A DNA stretch of 64,000 nt. Origin: an uncultured Alphaproteobacteria bacterium (lineage in GTDB: Bacteria; Pseudomonadota; Alphaproteobacteria; RF32; CAG-239). The notes below the pieces were generated by a model. That model was not told the DNA's origin. It was given only the letters and a program-made list of their open reading frames with translations, and did no database searches. The position numbers and the translations under genes are program-made. The stretch is taken from contig CAJUCZ010000003.1 in assembly GCA_910585375.1 (NCBI GenBank), positions 42,836 through 106,835 on the forward strand, in the 5' to 3' direction. Of this stretch, positions 17,684-25,155 are shown piece by piece; the stretch's first letter is position 1; each line of letters opens with the position of its first letter.

Positions 17684-18205
17684 TTAGAATTTTTCTTTAA
17701 GAAGCTCTGCAATCAGCAAGCTTTCTTCCGCATGCTCCTCCAAAGCAGATTTCAGGTTCTGCGTTGCCGGAAGCGACATCAAAAGCAACAAGCAACGGGT
17801 TTGTTCATTTTCGGATTTGTCCTTAGGAACCTGTCCTTTAAACATCTCCTGCCGGCGCCAATATTCCTGCTCCCAGTTAACCTCGGGCATTGCCGCCAAA
17901 ACAGCTGCAAGGCTGCGAATTTGCCAAAGCTCCGTCAAATTGTCCAAGAGTTCAAAAAACTTGTCCCAATTGCAATAAAATCCGCAATCCAGCATCCGGT
18001 TTTTAAGTGCTTCAATAAAAAAATCTACATAATTGGCAGATTTGGCATAATTCAAAATCATGTATTTTCCAAACAGCGGATTTTCATCCAACATCCAATT
18101 GCCGATGATGTCGCTCAGCATCTGCTTGCCCTGATCATCCCGCTTTGAAACAATATCCATTAAATACTCACGGTCTGTACTTGGTAATAAAACTTTTAAT
18201 TCCAT
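17684..18205 (-). CDS. Hypothetical protein
   Basis: 173 aa, not recognised. It is soluble with no signal peptide and is rich in Leu, Glu and Trp. It is predicted largely alpha-helical, with repeated motifs of the type NRMLDCGFYCNWDKFFELLDN and a leucine-rich C-terminus (SLLIAELLKEKF). The start at 18205 (MELKVLLPST) is preferred because the family-like sequence begins there. An upstream ATG at 18259 would add 18 hydrophobic residues. Neither has a clear Shine-Dalgarno; the bases before 18205 are AT-only (TATATCATT), as in several orphan genes of this window. It lies downstream of dut in the same direction. Confidence 0.6.
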   Translation of the reverse strand: MELKVLLPSTDREYLMDIVSKRDDQGKQMLSDIIGNWMLDENPLFGKYMILNYAKSANYVDFFIEALKNRMLDCGFYCNWDKFFELLDNLTELWQIRSLAAVLAAMPEVNWEQEYWRRQEMFKGQVPKDKSENEQTRCLLLLMSLPATQNLKSALEEHAEESLLIAELLKEKF

Positions 18206-18282
18206 AATGATATATTTTAATAATTCATAAATAAATTTAATTGGCAGGCACTCTATCATACCTGCCGCAATTTTGCAATATT

Positions 18283-18762
18283 TTATTTTCCGGTAGAACC
18301 AAATCCGCCTTCGCCGCGCATTGTCTCATACTTTTCAAACTCCTCAGCCGAAATCTCCTCAAATCTCGCCCGATAAGGAAAAGGAACTTCAACCTGCGCA
18401 ATACGCTCTCCGGGATTAATAATATAATCCGTTTCCTCCTGATTATTTGTATTAAGCAAAATAACCTTAATCTCGCCGCGATAATCCGTATCAATAATCC
18501 CGCCTATGGCAATCACACCTGCTTTCAGAGCTAAACCGCTGCGGGAATTAATCCGGCACCAGATCGGATATTCGGGAACAAATTTCACACCGGTCGGCAC
18601 GGCAAACCTTTCTCCCGCTTTCAGAACAACCGGTTCGGATACGGCTGCGCAAATATCAAAACAAACGGCATCCGGCATTGAATATTTCAAATTAGCCTCG
18701 TTTTCAACATAATGAGGAAGTTTTAATACCTTAATTACCGTTTCCTGCATTTTAAGTTTCAT
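18283..18762 (-). CDS. dut: Deoxyuridine 5'-triphosphate nucleotidohydrolase
   Basis: Hydrolyses dUTP to dUMP and pyrophosphate, supplying dTMP precursor and keeping uracil out of DNA. 159 aa. The trimeric dUTPase motifs are present: RSGLAL (motif 2), GIIDTDYRGEIKVILLN (motif 3), GERIAQ (motif 4) and RGEGGFGSTG (motif 5). Motif 1 is divergent (MPDAVCFDICAA where most enzymes read AAGYDL), so the enzyme is an unusual branch. GAGGGG lies 6 bases before the ATG at 18762. It starts 4 bases from the folA stop, so folA and dut form a small nucleotide-metabolism operon. Confidence 0.93.
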   Translation of the reverse strand: MKLKMQETVIKVLKLPHYVENEANLKYSMPDAVCFDICAAVSEPVVLKAGERFAVPTGVKFVPEYPIWCRINSRSGLALKAGVIAIGGIIDTDYRGEIKVILLNTNNQEETDYIINPGERIAQVEVPFPYRARFEEISAEEFEKYETMRGEGGFGSTGK

Positions 18763-18765
18763 ATT

Positions 18766-19332
18766 TCACCCCTCTATTTCCGCCGACAGTTTTTTCAAAA
18801 CCGCCTGATCAACAAACTCTCCGCGCCGGACATAAATTGCAGTCGTCACATTGTCTTTCTCATAATCACAAGAGATTTTGACATATTTTTTATTAAGAAC
18901 GTCAATACAGGGCGTTATATGAGCAGTTTCACCTTTGCATTCAGGATTTAACTCTCCCCGATAAACACAATCAACAACAATTTCCGGCAAAAGTTTCGGC
19001 ACTGTGGTAAAAAACTGTTCATAAATTTTCGCCCCGCCGGCAATATACAAATCCTCGTCAAAATCTTTGAATATTTTCAGATTGCCGATGACCAAATGTT
19101 TTTGAACATCGGAAACCTCATAATCAGGATCAGAGGTCAGAACAAAGATTCTGGCTTCCGGCAAAGTCCGCCCCGGCAGAGCTTCATAAGTTTTGCGCCC
19201 GATTACAACATTTTGGCCGGTTGCCATACGAACAAACTTTTGCGCATCGGACGGCACATTCCACGGAATATCAGAACCAATGCCGATAATATTGTCATTT
19301 TGATGCCGGCACCAGATTGCAACTTTTGTCAT
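18766..19332 (-). CDS. folA: Dihydrofolate reductase
   Basis: Reduces dihydrofolate with NADPH to regenerate tetrahydrofolate for thymidylate and purine synthesis. 188 aa from the ATG at 19332, chosen for its strong AGAGGAG site; an in-frame ATG 30 bases upstream is less likely. The Met20-loop region GIGSDIPWNVPSDAQKF carries the catalytic acidic residue. VVIGRKTYEALPGR binds NADPH, and LYIAGGAKIYEQF is the second nucleotide motif. The C-terminal 30 residues after YVRR extend beyond the typical fold. No thymidylate synthase is visible nearby. It is divergent from the tmRNA gene. Confidence 0.92.
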   Translation of the reverse strand: MTKVAIWCRHQNDNIIGIGSDIPWNVPSDAQKFVRMATGQNVVIGRKTYEALPGRTLPEARIFVLTSDPDYEVSDVQKHLVIGNLKIFKDFDEDLYIAGGAKIYEQFFTTVPKLLPEIVVDCVYRGELNPECKGETAHITPCIDVLNKKYVKISCDYEKDNVTTAIYVRRGEFVDQAVLKKLSAEIEG

Positions 19333-19432
19333 TTTATTCTCCTCTGACAAACAAAATATCACAAGTACCGGTCAAAACAAAAATTCTTGTCCGCTTACCC
19401 ACAGAATTATTAAAGATTCTTCAAGCTTAGGC

Positions 19433-19461
19433 TTGAAAAAGTAATAATTTCTATCTATAAT
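19433..19461 (+). promoter_or_regulatory. Sigma70 promoter of the tmRNA gene
   Basis: TTGAAA and TATAAT are separated by 17 bases, near consensus for a highly transcribed stable RNA. The predicted start is about 19468. Confidence 0.75.
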
Positions 19462-19467
19462 ATATTT

Positions 19468-19824
19468 TGTCAGGCAACTGACTATGACACTAGAGGCGGT
19501 ATGAAATAGGCTTTTTGGACCTGGGGGCAGTACCCAGCACCTCCACCAATTTTTTACGCAACTTTCCAGCCGGCACACCAGCAGCCCATAGAGCGGCTTT
19601 TACGGGGGTGAAACAGGGTAGACAGGAAGTAATAAAGATACTTATATTATAGCTGTGTCCGGTGAGATACCACCGTTATCGGTTCAAAATAAATGAATGC
19701 AAACGATAACTTTGCACCTGTTGCTGTAGCTGCTTAATAGCAAGGCAACGAACATAAATCCTTGTAGCTTTGGTTAGTTATAAGTGGGGTCTGAGCCACC
19801 TAGCAACAGAACGGCTCGTTTTTA
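19468..19824 (+). ncRNA. ssrA: tmRNA, circularly permuted two-piece type
   Basis: Rescues stalled ribosomes by acting first as tRNA-Ala and then as mRNA for a degradation tag. The acceptor piece comes first, as in other alphaproteobacteria: a T arm CTGGG-GGCAGTA-CCCAG, then CACCTCC, discriminator A and CCA ending at 19548. After a spacer of about 55 bases the coding piece starts with GGGGGTG at 19604, which pairs with CACCTCC and leaves a G-U at position 3, the alanine identity pair. The tag frame at 19699-19734 reads ANDNFAPVAVAA, then TAA. A 3' stem GAGCC/GGCTC followed by GTTTTTA closes the gene. The T loop lacks the usual TTC. The spacer ends in an 18-base sequence shared with the palindromic repeats at 36.1 and 54.2 kb. 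Confidence 0.95.
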
Positions 19825-19851
19825 TAAAAACAAAATGCGGGATAACAGGAT

Positions 19852-20343
19852 ATGCAAACATACTTAACCGAAATTAACTATGATAAGCTTATTGAAAAAT
19901 CTTTGAAAAATGTCGTTATTGAAGCGCTGAAAATCGCAGAAGACCAAGGTCTTCCGGGAGAAAACCACTTTTACATCACGTTTAAGACCAATCATCCGCA
20001 AACTAAAATATCGGCACAATTAAAAAGCCAATATCCCGAAGAAATGACCATTGTTCTGCAACACCAGTTTTCCAATCTTCTGGTAGATAAAAATTCCTTT
20101 TGCGTTGATTTGAGCTTTGGCGGTATACCGCAAACGCTGACAATCCCATATGATGCCATTATCTATTTTGCAGATCCTTATGCCAAATTCGGCCTGAGTT
20201 TCAACGAAGAAATCAACGGTAAACACGAAAATGATTCCGATTTGGCTTCCAACGGCGAAAGTTCTCAAACAACCACAGTCGAAAACAGAGAATCTTCCGC
20301 TCCGGCAAGGGTAATTTCAATTGATGCCTTCCGCAAAAAATAA
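19852..20343 (+). CDS. sspB: ClpXP adaptor SspB, alphaproteobacterial type
   Basis: Binds the tmRNA tag and delivers tagged proteins to ClpXP. 163 aa. The conserved core begins with NYDKLIEKSLKNVVIEAL and continues through GENHFYITFKTNHP and MTIVLQHQFSNL to DLSFGG and IPYDAIIYFADPYAKFGLSF, the hallmark of the alpha SspB family. A poorly conserved, acidic and serine-rich linker (about 122-150) leads to a short C-terminal tail (VISIDAFRKK), which by analogy with other SspB proteins would dock on ClpX. CAGGAT precedes the ATG. Its position 28 bases after the tmRNA makes the tag and its adaptor neighbours. Confidence 0.9.
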   Translation: MQTYLTEINYDKLIEKSLKNVVIEALKIAEDQGLPGENHFYITFKTNHPQTKISAQLKSQYPEEMTIVLQHQFSNLLVDKNSFCVDLSFGGIPQTLTIPYDAIIYFADPYAKFGLSFNEEINGKHENDSDLASNGESSQTTTVENRESSAPARVISIDAFRKK

Positions 20344-20345
20344 CC

Positions 20346-20552
20346 ATGAAAAAACTTTCAGTCATTATTGCCAACCGGCACTCGACCAGCATATCCCTTG
20401 AACCGGAATTCATTGAAGAACTCCGCAACATTGCATCAAAAAGCAATATGACAATCAATGAGTTAATTACCCAGATTGATTCGGAACGCCAACAGGAGAA
20501 TTTATCCTCCGCCATTCGGGTTTACATTTTGAAGCAATTAAAAAACAGTTAA
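20346..20552 (+). CDS. Ribbon-helix-helix domain protein
   Basis: 68 aa. A single ribbon-helix-helix domain: beta strand RHSTSISLEPEFIEEL (about 12-27) and helices around NMTINELITQIDS and LSSAIRVYILKQL. This alphaproteobacterial RHH subtype is a probable DNA-binding protein of unknown targets. It starts 2 bases after the sspB stop and is translationally close to it, so the two are one operon ending in a strong terminator. Confidence 0.82.
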   Translation: MKKLSVIIANRHSTSISLEPEFIEELRNIASKSNMTINELITQIDSERQQENLSSAIRVYILKQLKNS

Positions 20553-20555
20553 ATA

Positions 20556-20586
20556 AAAAAATCCTCAATCCAGAGGATTTTTTTAT
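20556..20586 (+). terminator. Terminator of sspB-RHH operon
   Basis: AAATCCTC-AATCCA-GAGGATTT followed by T-run. It separates the operon from the upstream region of cysteine-rich gene A. Confidence 0.92.
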
Positions 20587-20639
20587 TACATGCTTTACAG
20601 AAAACCCCGAACTTACTCGTGGATATCCATTATAAAGCT

Positions 20640-20760
20640 CATTTTTTTTATTCTCCTTTTTCCCTCCCCCTCCTTTCACCATTCTTCCCCTTCTTTTCTT
20701 TCTCACCACTTTTCCCCGCCCCTCAGACTACTCCTTCCTCCTTTCTAGCCAAAATCCCCT
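20640..20760 (+). repeat. Polypyrimidine tract upstream of cysteine-rich gene A
   Basis: The plus strand is almost only T and C, with very few G, for about 120 bases. The block TAGCCAAAATCC.. from 20746 onward is shared with the equivalent sites at 31390 and 63496. It is the shortest of the three tracts. It is not convincingly coding on either strand. Confidence 0.75.
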
Positions 20761-20812
20761 GTGCTTTTCCCACCCTGCTGTCCAAAATACCCACCTAACT
20801 TTTCATGAATAC

Positions 20813-20841
20813 TTGACATTGGTATTTTATTGTGATATAGT
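20813..20841 (+). promoter_or_regulatory. Strong sigma70 promoter and conserved leader of cysteine-rich gene A
   Basis: TTGACA, 17 bases, TATAGT. The leader begins with AGTATTAACCATTCCGGGCA and includes GCTTTGGCACATTGTTGACA, both shared with gene B. The transcript would carry about 115 bases of leader before the GGGAGGAGACC Shine-Dalgarno at 20950-20960. Confidence 0.85.
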
Positions 20842-20964
20842 GGCACTAGTATTAACCATTCCGGGCACGCTGCTGTTCAGATAAAGAAAAGAGCAACGCG
20901 CAGGCTTTGGCACATTGTTGACAATTGTTCGCTGAGGCAAGCGCGCCTCGGGAGGAGACCGAAA

Positions 20965-22362
20965 ATGAAACACACTATGCTACACATGAAACTAAACTCT
21001 GCGGTATCAGCCTTGGCTGTGACCGCTGCTTTCTCGGTCCTCCTCCCGCCTTCCAACGCTTATTGCGGTATCTGCTTCTTACCCGACTGCGGAAATGAAA
21101 TTCTTGCCGGCGGCGGCGATATCAATATGAACCTGAATGAAGACACTGAATGGTGTGAGAAGAAAGGTTACACCTATTATGCTTCAGGTAAATGTCCGCA
21201 ATTTTATGCGCAAGTCGCTAAATGTTCCCGTGACAACTATTATCTTAAATGCGATGCCGTAAAATGGTGTACTGATAACGGATATAATACTCAATCTTGT
21301 TCCATTCCAAACTATATTGACGAACAATGTCCAAACGGAAAACCTTATTATAAACGATGTAAAGCCGATTACCCCAGAGCCTGCCGTGATACCGGATATA
21401 CAAACTCCTGCCCGTTAGGTCAGAAACTTCATGCCAGCGGGCGCTGCAGTTACGATTCTTCTTATGGTACTTGTTGTGCGCCGTCCGGTTGTCCGGCTTA
21501 TACGTCTTTAAGTTATTCTTCTTACGGAGCCAATGGTTCTGATGGTTGTGGCTATACTTGTTATTATACCTGCAATCCAAACTGCCCGTCAGGCACTTCA
21601 ACCTCAAACCCCGGAGGCTGCGGTGGGTCGACCCGTAACGGGTGTAACACCAAGACTTGTTATTATCCTTATCAATCATGCTGCACACCAAGCTGTTCCG
21701 ATACATCAAGCTACTGTTCCTGCGGCTCTTATTATATTAGTGACGGGTGTGGCGGAACTTGCAAAAGATGTGAATCTTGTTGTTCTCCATACAGCGATGA
21801 GACCGGTTGTTCTTGCGGTTCTTACTCCTGTTCTGACGGCTGCGGCGGCACCAGAAGATGTTGTTCTTCTTGCCCTGATCCAACTTCTCCGTCTTCCGGT
21901 TCAGAATCAGGCGGGGGAAACAACGGTGGAAGTTCAGGTTCAGGATCAGGTTCCGGTTCTTCTACACCGTCCACTCCTTCATGTACCGACACTTGTTCCG
22001 GCAAGGGATATTATTCATCTAAACCGGCCGGTATGACATGTTCAACAACAACAGTTTGCGGAAGTACTTGTTATTATAACTGTAAATCAAGTGACCCTTG
22101 TGCCAATGTAACATGTGGTACCGACAAATATTGCAGCGGCGGCACTTGTAAATGCTATAATATTAGTTGCTCCAATGGTTCTCATTGCGTCGCCACTAAT
22201 TCCTGCGGAGGCTGCTCACGCTGCGGATGCACACCGGTTTCTTGTTCTTCTATGCCGGGCTGCACACCTTACCGGGGAGGAGAATGTCGAGGAACCATTA
22301 CTCACTGTCTTCCGATCACATCAGACTGTGAACAAATGGCAGCCTTCTATTTCTGTTGTTAA
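20965..22362 (+). CDS. Cysteine-rich exported repeat protein A
   Basis: 465 aa; not a recognised family. A signal peptide (hydrophobic VSALAVTAAFSVLLPPS, cleavage expected at SNA-YCG) precedes a mature protein with one of the highest cysteine contents in the window. The first 200 or so residues are homologous to gene B: the KGYTYYASGKCPQ module, WC..NGYNT.SCSIP, GRCSYDSSYGTCC, and CYYTCNPNCPSG. The C-terminal half is different. It contains two copies of a CSCGSY..SDGCGGT module (about 252-292), a Ser/Gly-rich hinge (about 305-330) and further C-x-C runs ending FYFCC. Many disulfides and a periplasmic or surface location are expected. The start was chosen for the strong GGGAGGAGA site. Expression from a near-consensus promoter is inferred. 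An adhesin, toxin-like or antigenic role is only speculation. Confidence 0.85.
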   Translation: MKHTMLHMKLNSAVSALAVTAAFSVLLPPSNAYCGICFLPDCGNEILAGGGDINMNLNEDTEWCEKKGYTYYASGKCPQFYAQVAKCSRDNYYLKCDAVKWCTDNGYNTQSCSIPNYIDEQCPNGKPYYKRCKADYPRACRDTGYTNSCPLGQKLHASGRCSYDSSYGTCCAPSGCPAYTSLSYSSYGANGSDGCGYTCYYTCNPNCPSGTSTSNPGGCGGSTRNGCNTKTCYYPYQSCCTPSCSDTSSYCSCGSYYISDGCGGTCKRCESCCSPYSDETGCSCGSYSCSDGCGGTRRCCSSCPDPTSPSSGSESGGGNNGGSSGSGSGSGSSTPSTPSCTDTCSGKGYYSSKPAGMTCSTTTVCGSTCYYNCKSSDPCANVTCGTDKYCSGGTCKCYNISCSNGSHCVATNSCGGCSRCGCTPVSCSSMPGCTPYRGGECRGTITHCLPITSDCEQMAAFYFCC

Positions 22363-22373
22363 ATTCTACCAAC

Positions 22374-22410
22374 AAAAATCCCCGAAGTTTCACACCTTCG
22401 GGGATTTTTC
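22374..22410 (+). terminator. Terminator of cysteine-rich gene A
   Basis: AAATCCCCGAAG pairs with CTTCGGGGATTT across TTTCACAC, then a T-run. It is also usable from the minus strand for the convergent hydrolase gene. Confidence 0.92.
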
Positions 22411-22435
22411 ATTACACAAAAAACAAAATGAAAAT

Positions 22436-23224
22436 TTATTCTTCATCCTCGTCATCCATGTCAAAATCTGCATCCAAATCGTCATCTTCCATGGAATTGT
22501 CTTCCAGCAACAGAGTATCATCAGTCTCCTCGCCGGTAAGTTCCGTTTTCTTCCGGCGTCCGCGGCGTTTTTTCTGCGGCGCCTTTTTCTTCATTGCATC
22601 AATAACATAATGCCCGACAATTTTATACAAATCAACCAGATGGCTGTTATACATATGGTCGCCTTCTTCAATCAGGGCAAAATCCACATCAACATTACGC
22701 TGCATATTCAGACGTTTTGCCAAAGTCGCCACACTCTGCGGATTTACAATTTCATCCGTTCCGCCCTGCACAATCAGGCCGGAAGTCGGACACGGCGCCA
22801 AAAAAGAAAAATCTTTTTCATTGGCAGGCGGCGAAACTGCAATAAAATTATTAATGTCCGGCCGCCGCATCAAGAGCTGCAAACCGATCCATGCCCCGAA
22901 AGAATAACCGGCAATCCAGCATTGTCTGGCTTCCGGATTAACCGACTGTAACCAGTCCAAAGCCACTGTAGCATCCGACAGCTCGCCCGGACCGTCTTCA
23001 AACTCCCCCTGAGAACGGCCGACACTGCGAAAATTAAAACGCAAAACCGAAAAACCGAGATTTTGAAAGCAGCTGAACAGCGAATAAACCACCTTGTTGT
23101 TCATAGTGCCGCCATATTGCGGATGCGGGTGCAAAATCAACGCAATCGGTGCACCGGGTTTGTCACTGTGATGATAACGGCCTTCCAGACGGCCGGCATG
23201 TCCGTTAAACAATACTTCTGTCAT
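22436..23224 (-). CDS. Alpha/beta hydrolase, COG2945 type
   Basis: 262 aa cytosolic hydrolase of unknown substrate. The alpha/beta fold shows HPHPQYGGTMNNKV near the oxyanion region, NFRSVGRSQG, the nucleophile elbow GYSFGAW (Ser near 107), the aspartate region GGTDEIVNP and the catalytic-histidine region EEGDHMYN. After about residue 212 a Lys/Arg-rich stretch and then a strongly acidic tail (EDDDLDADFDMDDEDEE) extend the protein beyond the compact family length. Such charged tails could mediate protein or RNA binding, but this is inference. It is a single gene, convergent with gene A and divergent from cysE. Confidence 0.85.
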   Translation of the reverse strand: MTEVLFNGHAGRLEGRYHHSDKPGAPIALILHPHPQYGGTMNNKVVYSLFSCFQNLGFSVLRFNFRSVGRSQGEFEDGPGELSDATVALDWLQSVNPEARQCWIAGYSFGAWIGLQLLMRRPDINNFIAVSPPANEKDFSFLAPCPTSGLIVQGGTDEIVNPQSVATLAKRLNMQRNVDVDFALIEEGDHMYNSHLVDLYKIVGHYVIDAMKKKAPQKKRRGRRKKTELTGEETDDTLLLEDNSMEDDDLDADFDMDDEDEE

Positions 23225-23311
23225 TTTTTTAACCTAAATTTAGTAACCTGCAGAGTATACTACGTTAAAAGTTTATATAAATTGTTAATTTTCTAAGGAA
23301 TATACCACAAA

Positions 23312-23992
23312 ATGAATCAAAAATTCAAGACAATTCTGCAGGACATTGACGCCGTTTCGGCACGCGACCCGGCAACCGGCGGCAGATTCGAGGCTCTTTT
23401 ATGCTCTTCGGGGCTGCATGCGATTTTGTGTTATCGGTTCAATCATTTTTTATGGCGAAAGAATTTCCGGCTGCTTTCCCGAGTCCTTTCTCAGATTGCA
23501 AGATTTTTGACCGGCATTGAAATCCATCCCGGAGCCAAAATCGGCAAAGGCTTTTTCATAGACCACGGAGCCGGCGTTGTCATCGGAGAAACAGCCGAAA
23601 TCGGAAACAACGTCACCATGTATCACGGCGTAACGCTGGGCGGGACAACGGTTTTCAACAACAAAGGAAAAATCACGACCAAACGCCACCCCACCGTCGG
23701 CAACAACGTCATCATCGGCTCCGGCGCCCAGGTTCTGGGGCCGATAAAAATCGGAAACGATGTCAAAATCGGCTCCAACGCCGTTGTCATAAAAGACGTT
23801 GAAGCCGGTACAACCGTCGTCGGCGTTCCGGCACACCGGGCAGACAAGAACAAAGGGAAAAACACTTTTCAGGCTTATGGCATGACCTGCGATACCAAAG
23901 ATCCGCTGCAGGAAGAAATTAACAGCCTGCATAAAGAAATTGCCGATTTGAAGAAATCTTTGTCCGAACTCTCAAAAGGCAAAAACGAGTGA
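23312..23992 (+). CDS. cysE: Serine O-acetyltransferase
   Basis: Acetylates L-serine with acetyl-CoA, the committed step to cysteine. At 226 aa it is the short EpsC-like form. The N-terminal helical domain (about 1-65) is followed by a left-handed parallel beta helix with hexapeptide repeats: GIEIHPGAKIGKGFFIDHG, VVIGETAEIGNNV, TMYHGVTLGG, KRHPTVGNNVIIGSGA, and IGNDVKIGSNAVV. The catalytic His residues in DHG and YHGV are present. A C-terminal coiled coil (EEINSLHKEIADLKKSL) follows. Its last codons overlap mnmA by 4 bases, so the two are translationally coupled; a cysteine supply next to a sulfur-transfer enzyme makes biological sense. Confidence 0.94.
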   Translation: MNQKFKTILQDIDAVSARDPATGGRFEALLCSSGLHAILCYRFNHFLWRKNFRLLSRVLSQIARFLTGIEIHPGAKIGKGFFIDHGAGVVIGETAEIGNNVTMYHGVTLGGTTVFNNKGKITTKRHPTVGNNVIIGSGAQVLGPIKIGNDVKIGSNAVVIKDVEAGTTVVGVPAHRADKNKGKNTFQAYGMTCDTKDPLQEEINSLHKEIADLKKSLSELSKGKNE

Positions 23993-25071
23993 AAAACAGT
24001 CTGGGCTTAAATAAATCTCCGCAAGAAACCACCGTCTGCGTTGCCATGTCCGGCGGCGTTGACAGTTCGGTAACGGCTTATCTGCTTCAAAAAGAAGGAT
24101 ATAAAGTTTTCGGCCTGACCATGGATTTGTTGCAGCCGCCCTATGCACCGGCTGTTTCTTCTGTGGCCGATGCAGCCGTTGTGGCTGCCCAGCTGGAGAT
24201 AGAGCACCATTTTATCAATCTGCAAACCGAATTTGCAACAAAGGTTGTTCAATATTTTTCTGACGAATACATGAGCGGACAAACCCCTTCTCCCTGCATT
24301 ATGTGTAATAAATACGTCAAACTCGGCATTCTGGCGGAGCATGCCCGCAGGCTGGGAGCTGACATTTTGGTAACCGGACACTATGCCCGAACGCTTCCGT
24401 CACCGCACGGTGTGGAACTGCACCGCGGCAAAGATGATATTCGCGACCAGAGCTATTTTTTGTTTGCCGTTGATAAAAACAATTTGCAAATGCTTCGCTG
24501 TCCGTTATCAGAATACAATAAAGCCCAAACCAGAGAAATTGCTGAAAAAGCCGGATTGAAAATTGCAAAAAAGTCGGACAGTCAGGACATCTGCTTTGTC
24601 TCGGAAGGCAAATATGCGGAGCTTATCCGGAAACTAAACCCCGATTATAAAGAACTTTCGGGGGACATTGTTACAACAGACGGCAAAATTCTCGGCCGCC
24701 ATAAAGGGCTGATAAATTACACCGTCGGTCAGCGCCGCGGTCTGGGTATCGGCGGCGGTGACATTCTGTACGTTTTGTCATTGGATGCCGTCCGCAATCG
24801 GGTAATTGTCGGCAGCAAAACACAGTTGGCACAAAAAGAAGTATTTGTCACAAACGTCAACTGGCTGGCTGAAGAGCATTCCGACAAGATGGAACTTGAG
24901 GTCAAACTCCGCTCCCGCCAGAAACTCGTTCCGGCAACCGTCTTTTTTGAAGACAATAATACGGCAAGGCTGGAACTAAGAGATGAATTTTTAGGCATTG
25001 CCCCCGGACAGGGCTGTTGTTTTTATCAGGGAACACGCGTTATGGGCGGCGGCTTCATCAGTAAAAAATAA
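23989..25071 (+). CDS. mnmA: tRNA-specific 2-thiouridylase MnmA
   Basis: Activates U34 of tRNA Lys, Glu and Gln with ATP and inserts sulfur to give the 2-thio modification. 360 aa. The PP-loop is SGGVDSS at about 21-27. The nucleophile/sulfur pair is CIMCNKYVKLG (Cys103 and Cys106) and the second catalytic Cys lies in SDSQDICFV near 200. The PUA-like C-terminal domain includes YTVGQRRGLGIGG and ends GTRVMGGGFI. The GTG start at 23989 overlaps the cysE stop, in the classic GTGA arrangement. Confidence 0.95.
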   Translation: MKNSLGLNKSPQETTVCVAMSGGVDSSVTAYLLQKEGYKVFGLTMDLLQPPYAPAVSSVADAAVVAAQLEIEHHFINLQTEFATKVVQYFSDEYMSGQTPSPCIMCNKYVKLGILAEHARRLGADILVTGHYARTLPSPHGVELHRGKDDIRDQSYFLFAVDKNNLQMLRCPLSEYNKAQTREIAEKAGLKIAKKSDSQDICFVSEGKYAELIRKLNPDYKELSGDIVTTDGKILGRHKGLINYTVGQRRGLGIGGGDILYVLSLDAVRNRVIVGSKTQLAQKEVFVTNVNWLAEEHSDKMELEVKLRSRQKLVPATVFFEDNNTARLELRDEFLGIAPGQGCCFYQGTRVMGGGFISKK

Positions 25072-25155
25072 TTCTGCTTTTTAACATTTTTGTAACTGGA
25101 AAAATATAGAATTATGGAGTATAATAAATTTATGTTAGCCCAAAGGAGGTTTGTC

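Noticed and set aside
20640..22362. Diversity-generating retroelement at the cysteine-rich genes
   Set aside because: There is no reverse transcriptase or template/variable repeat pair with adenine-specific changes in the window; gene conversion fits better.
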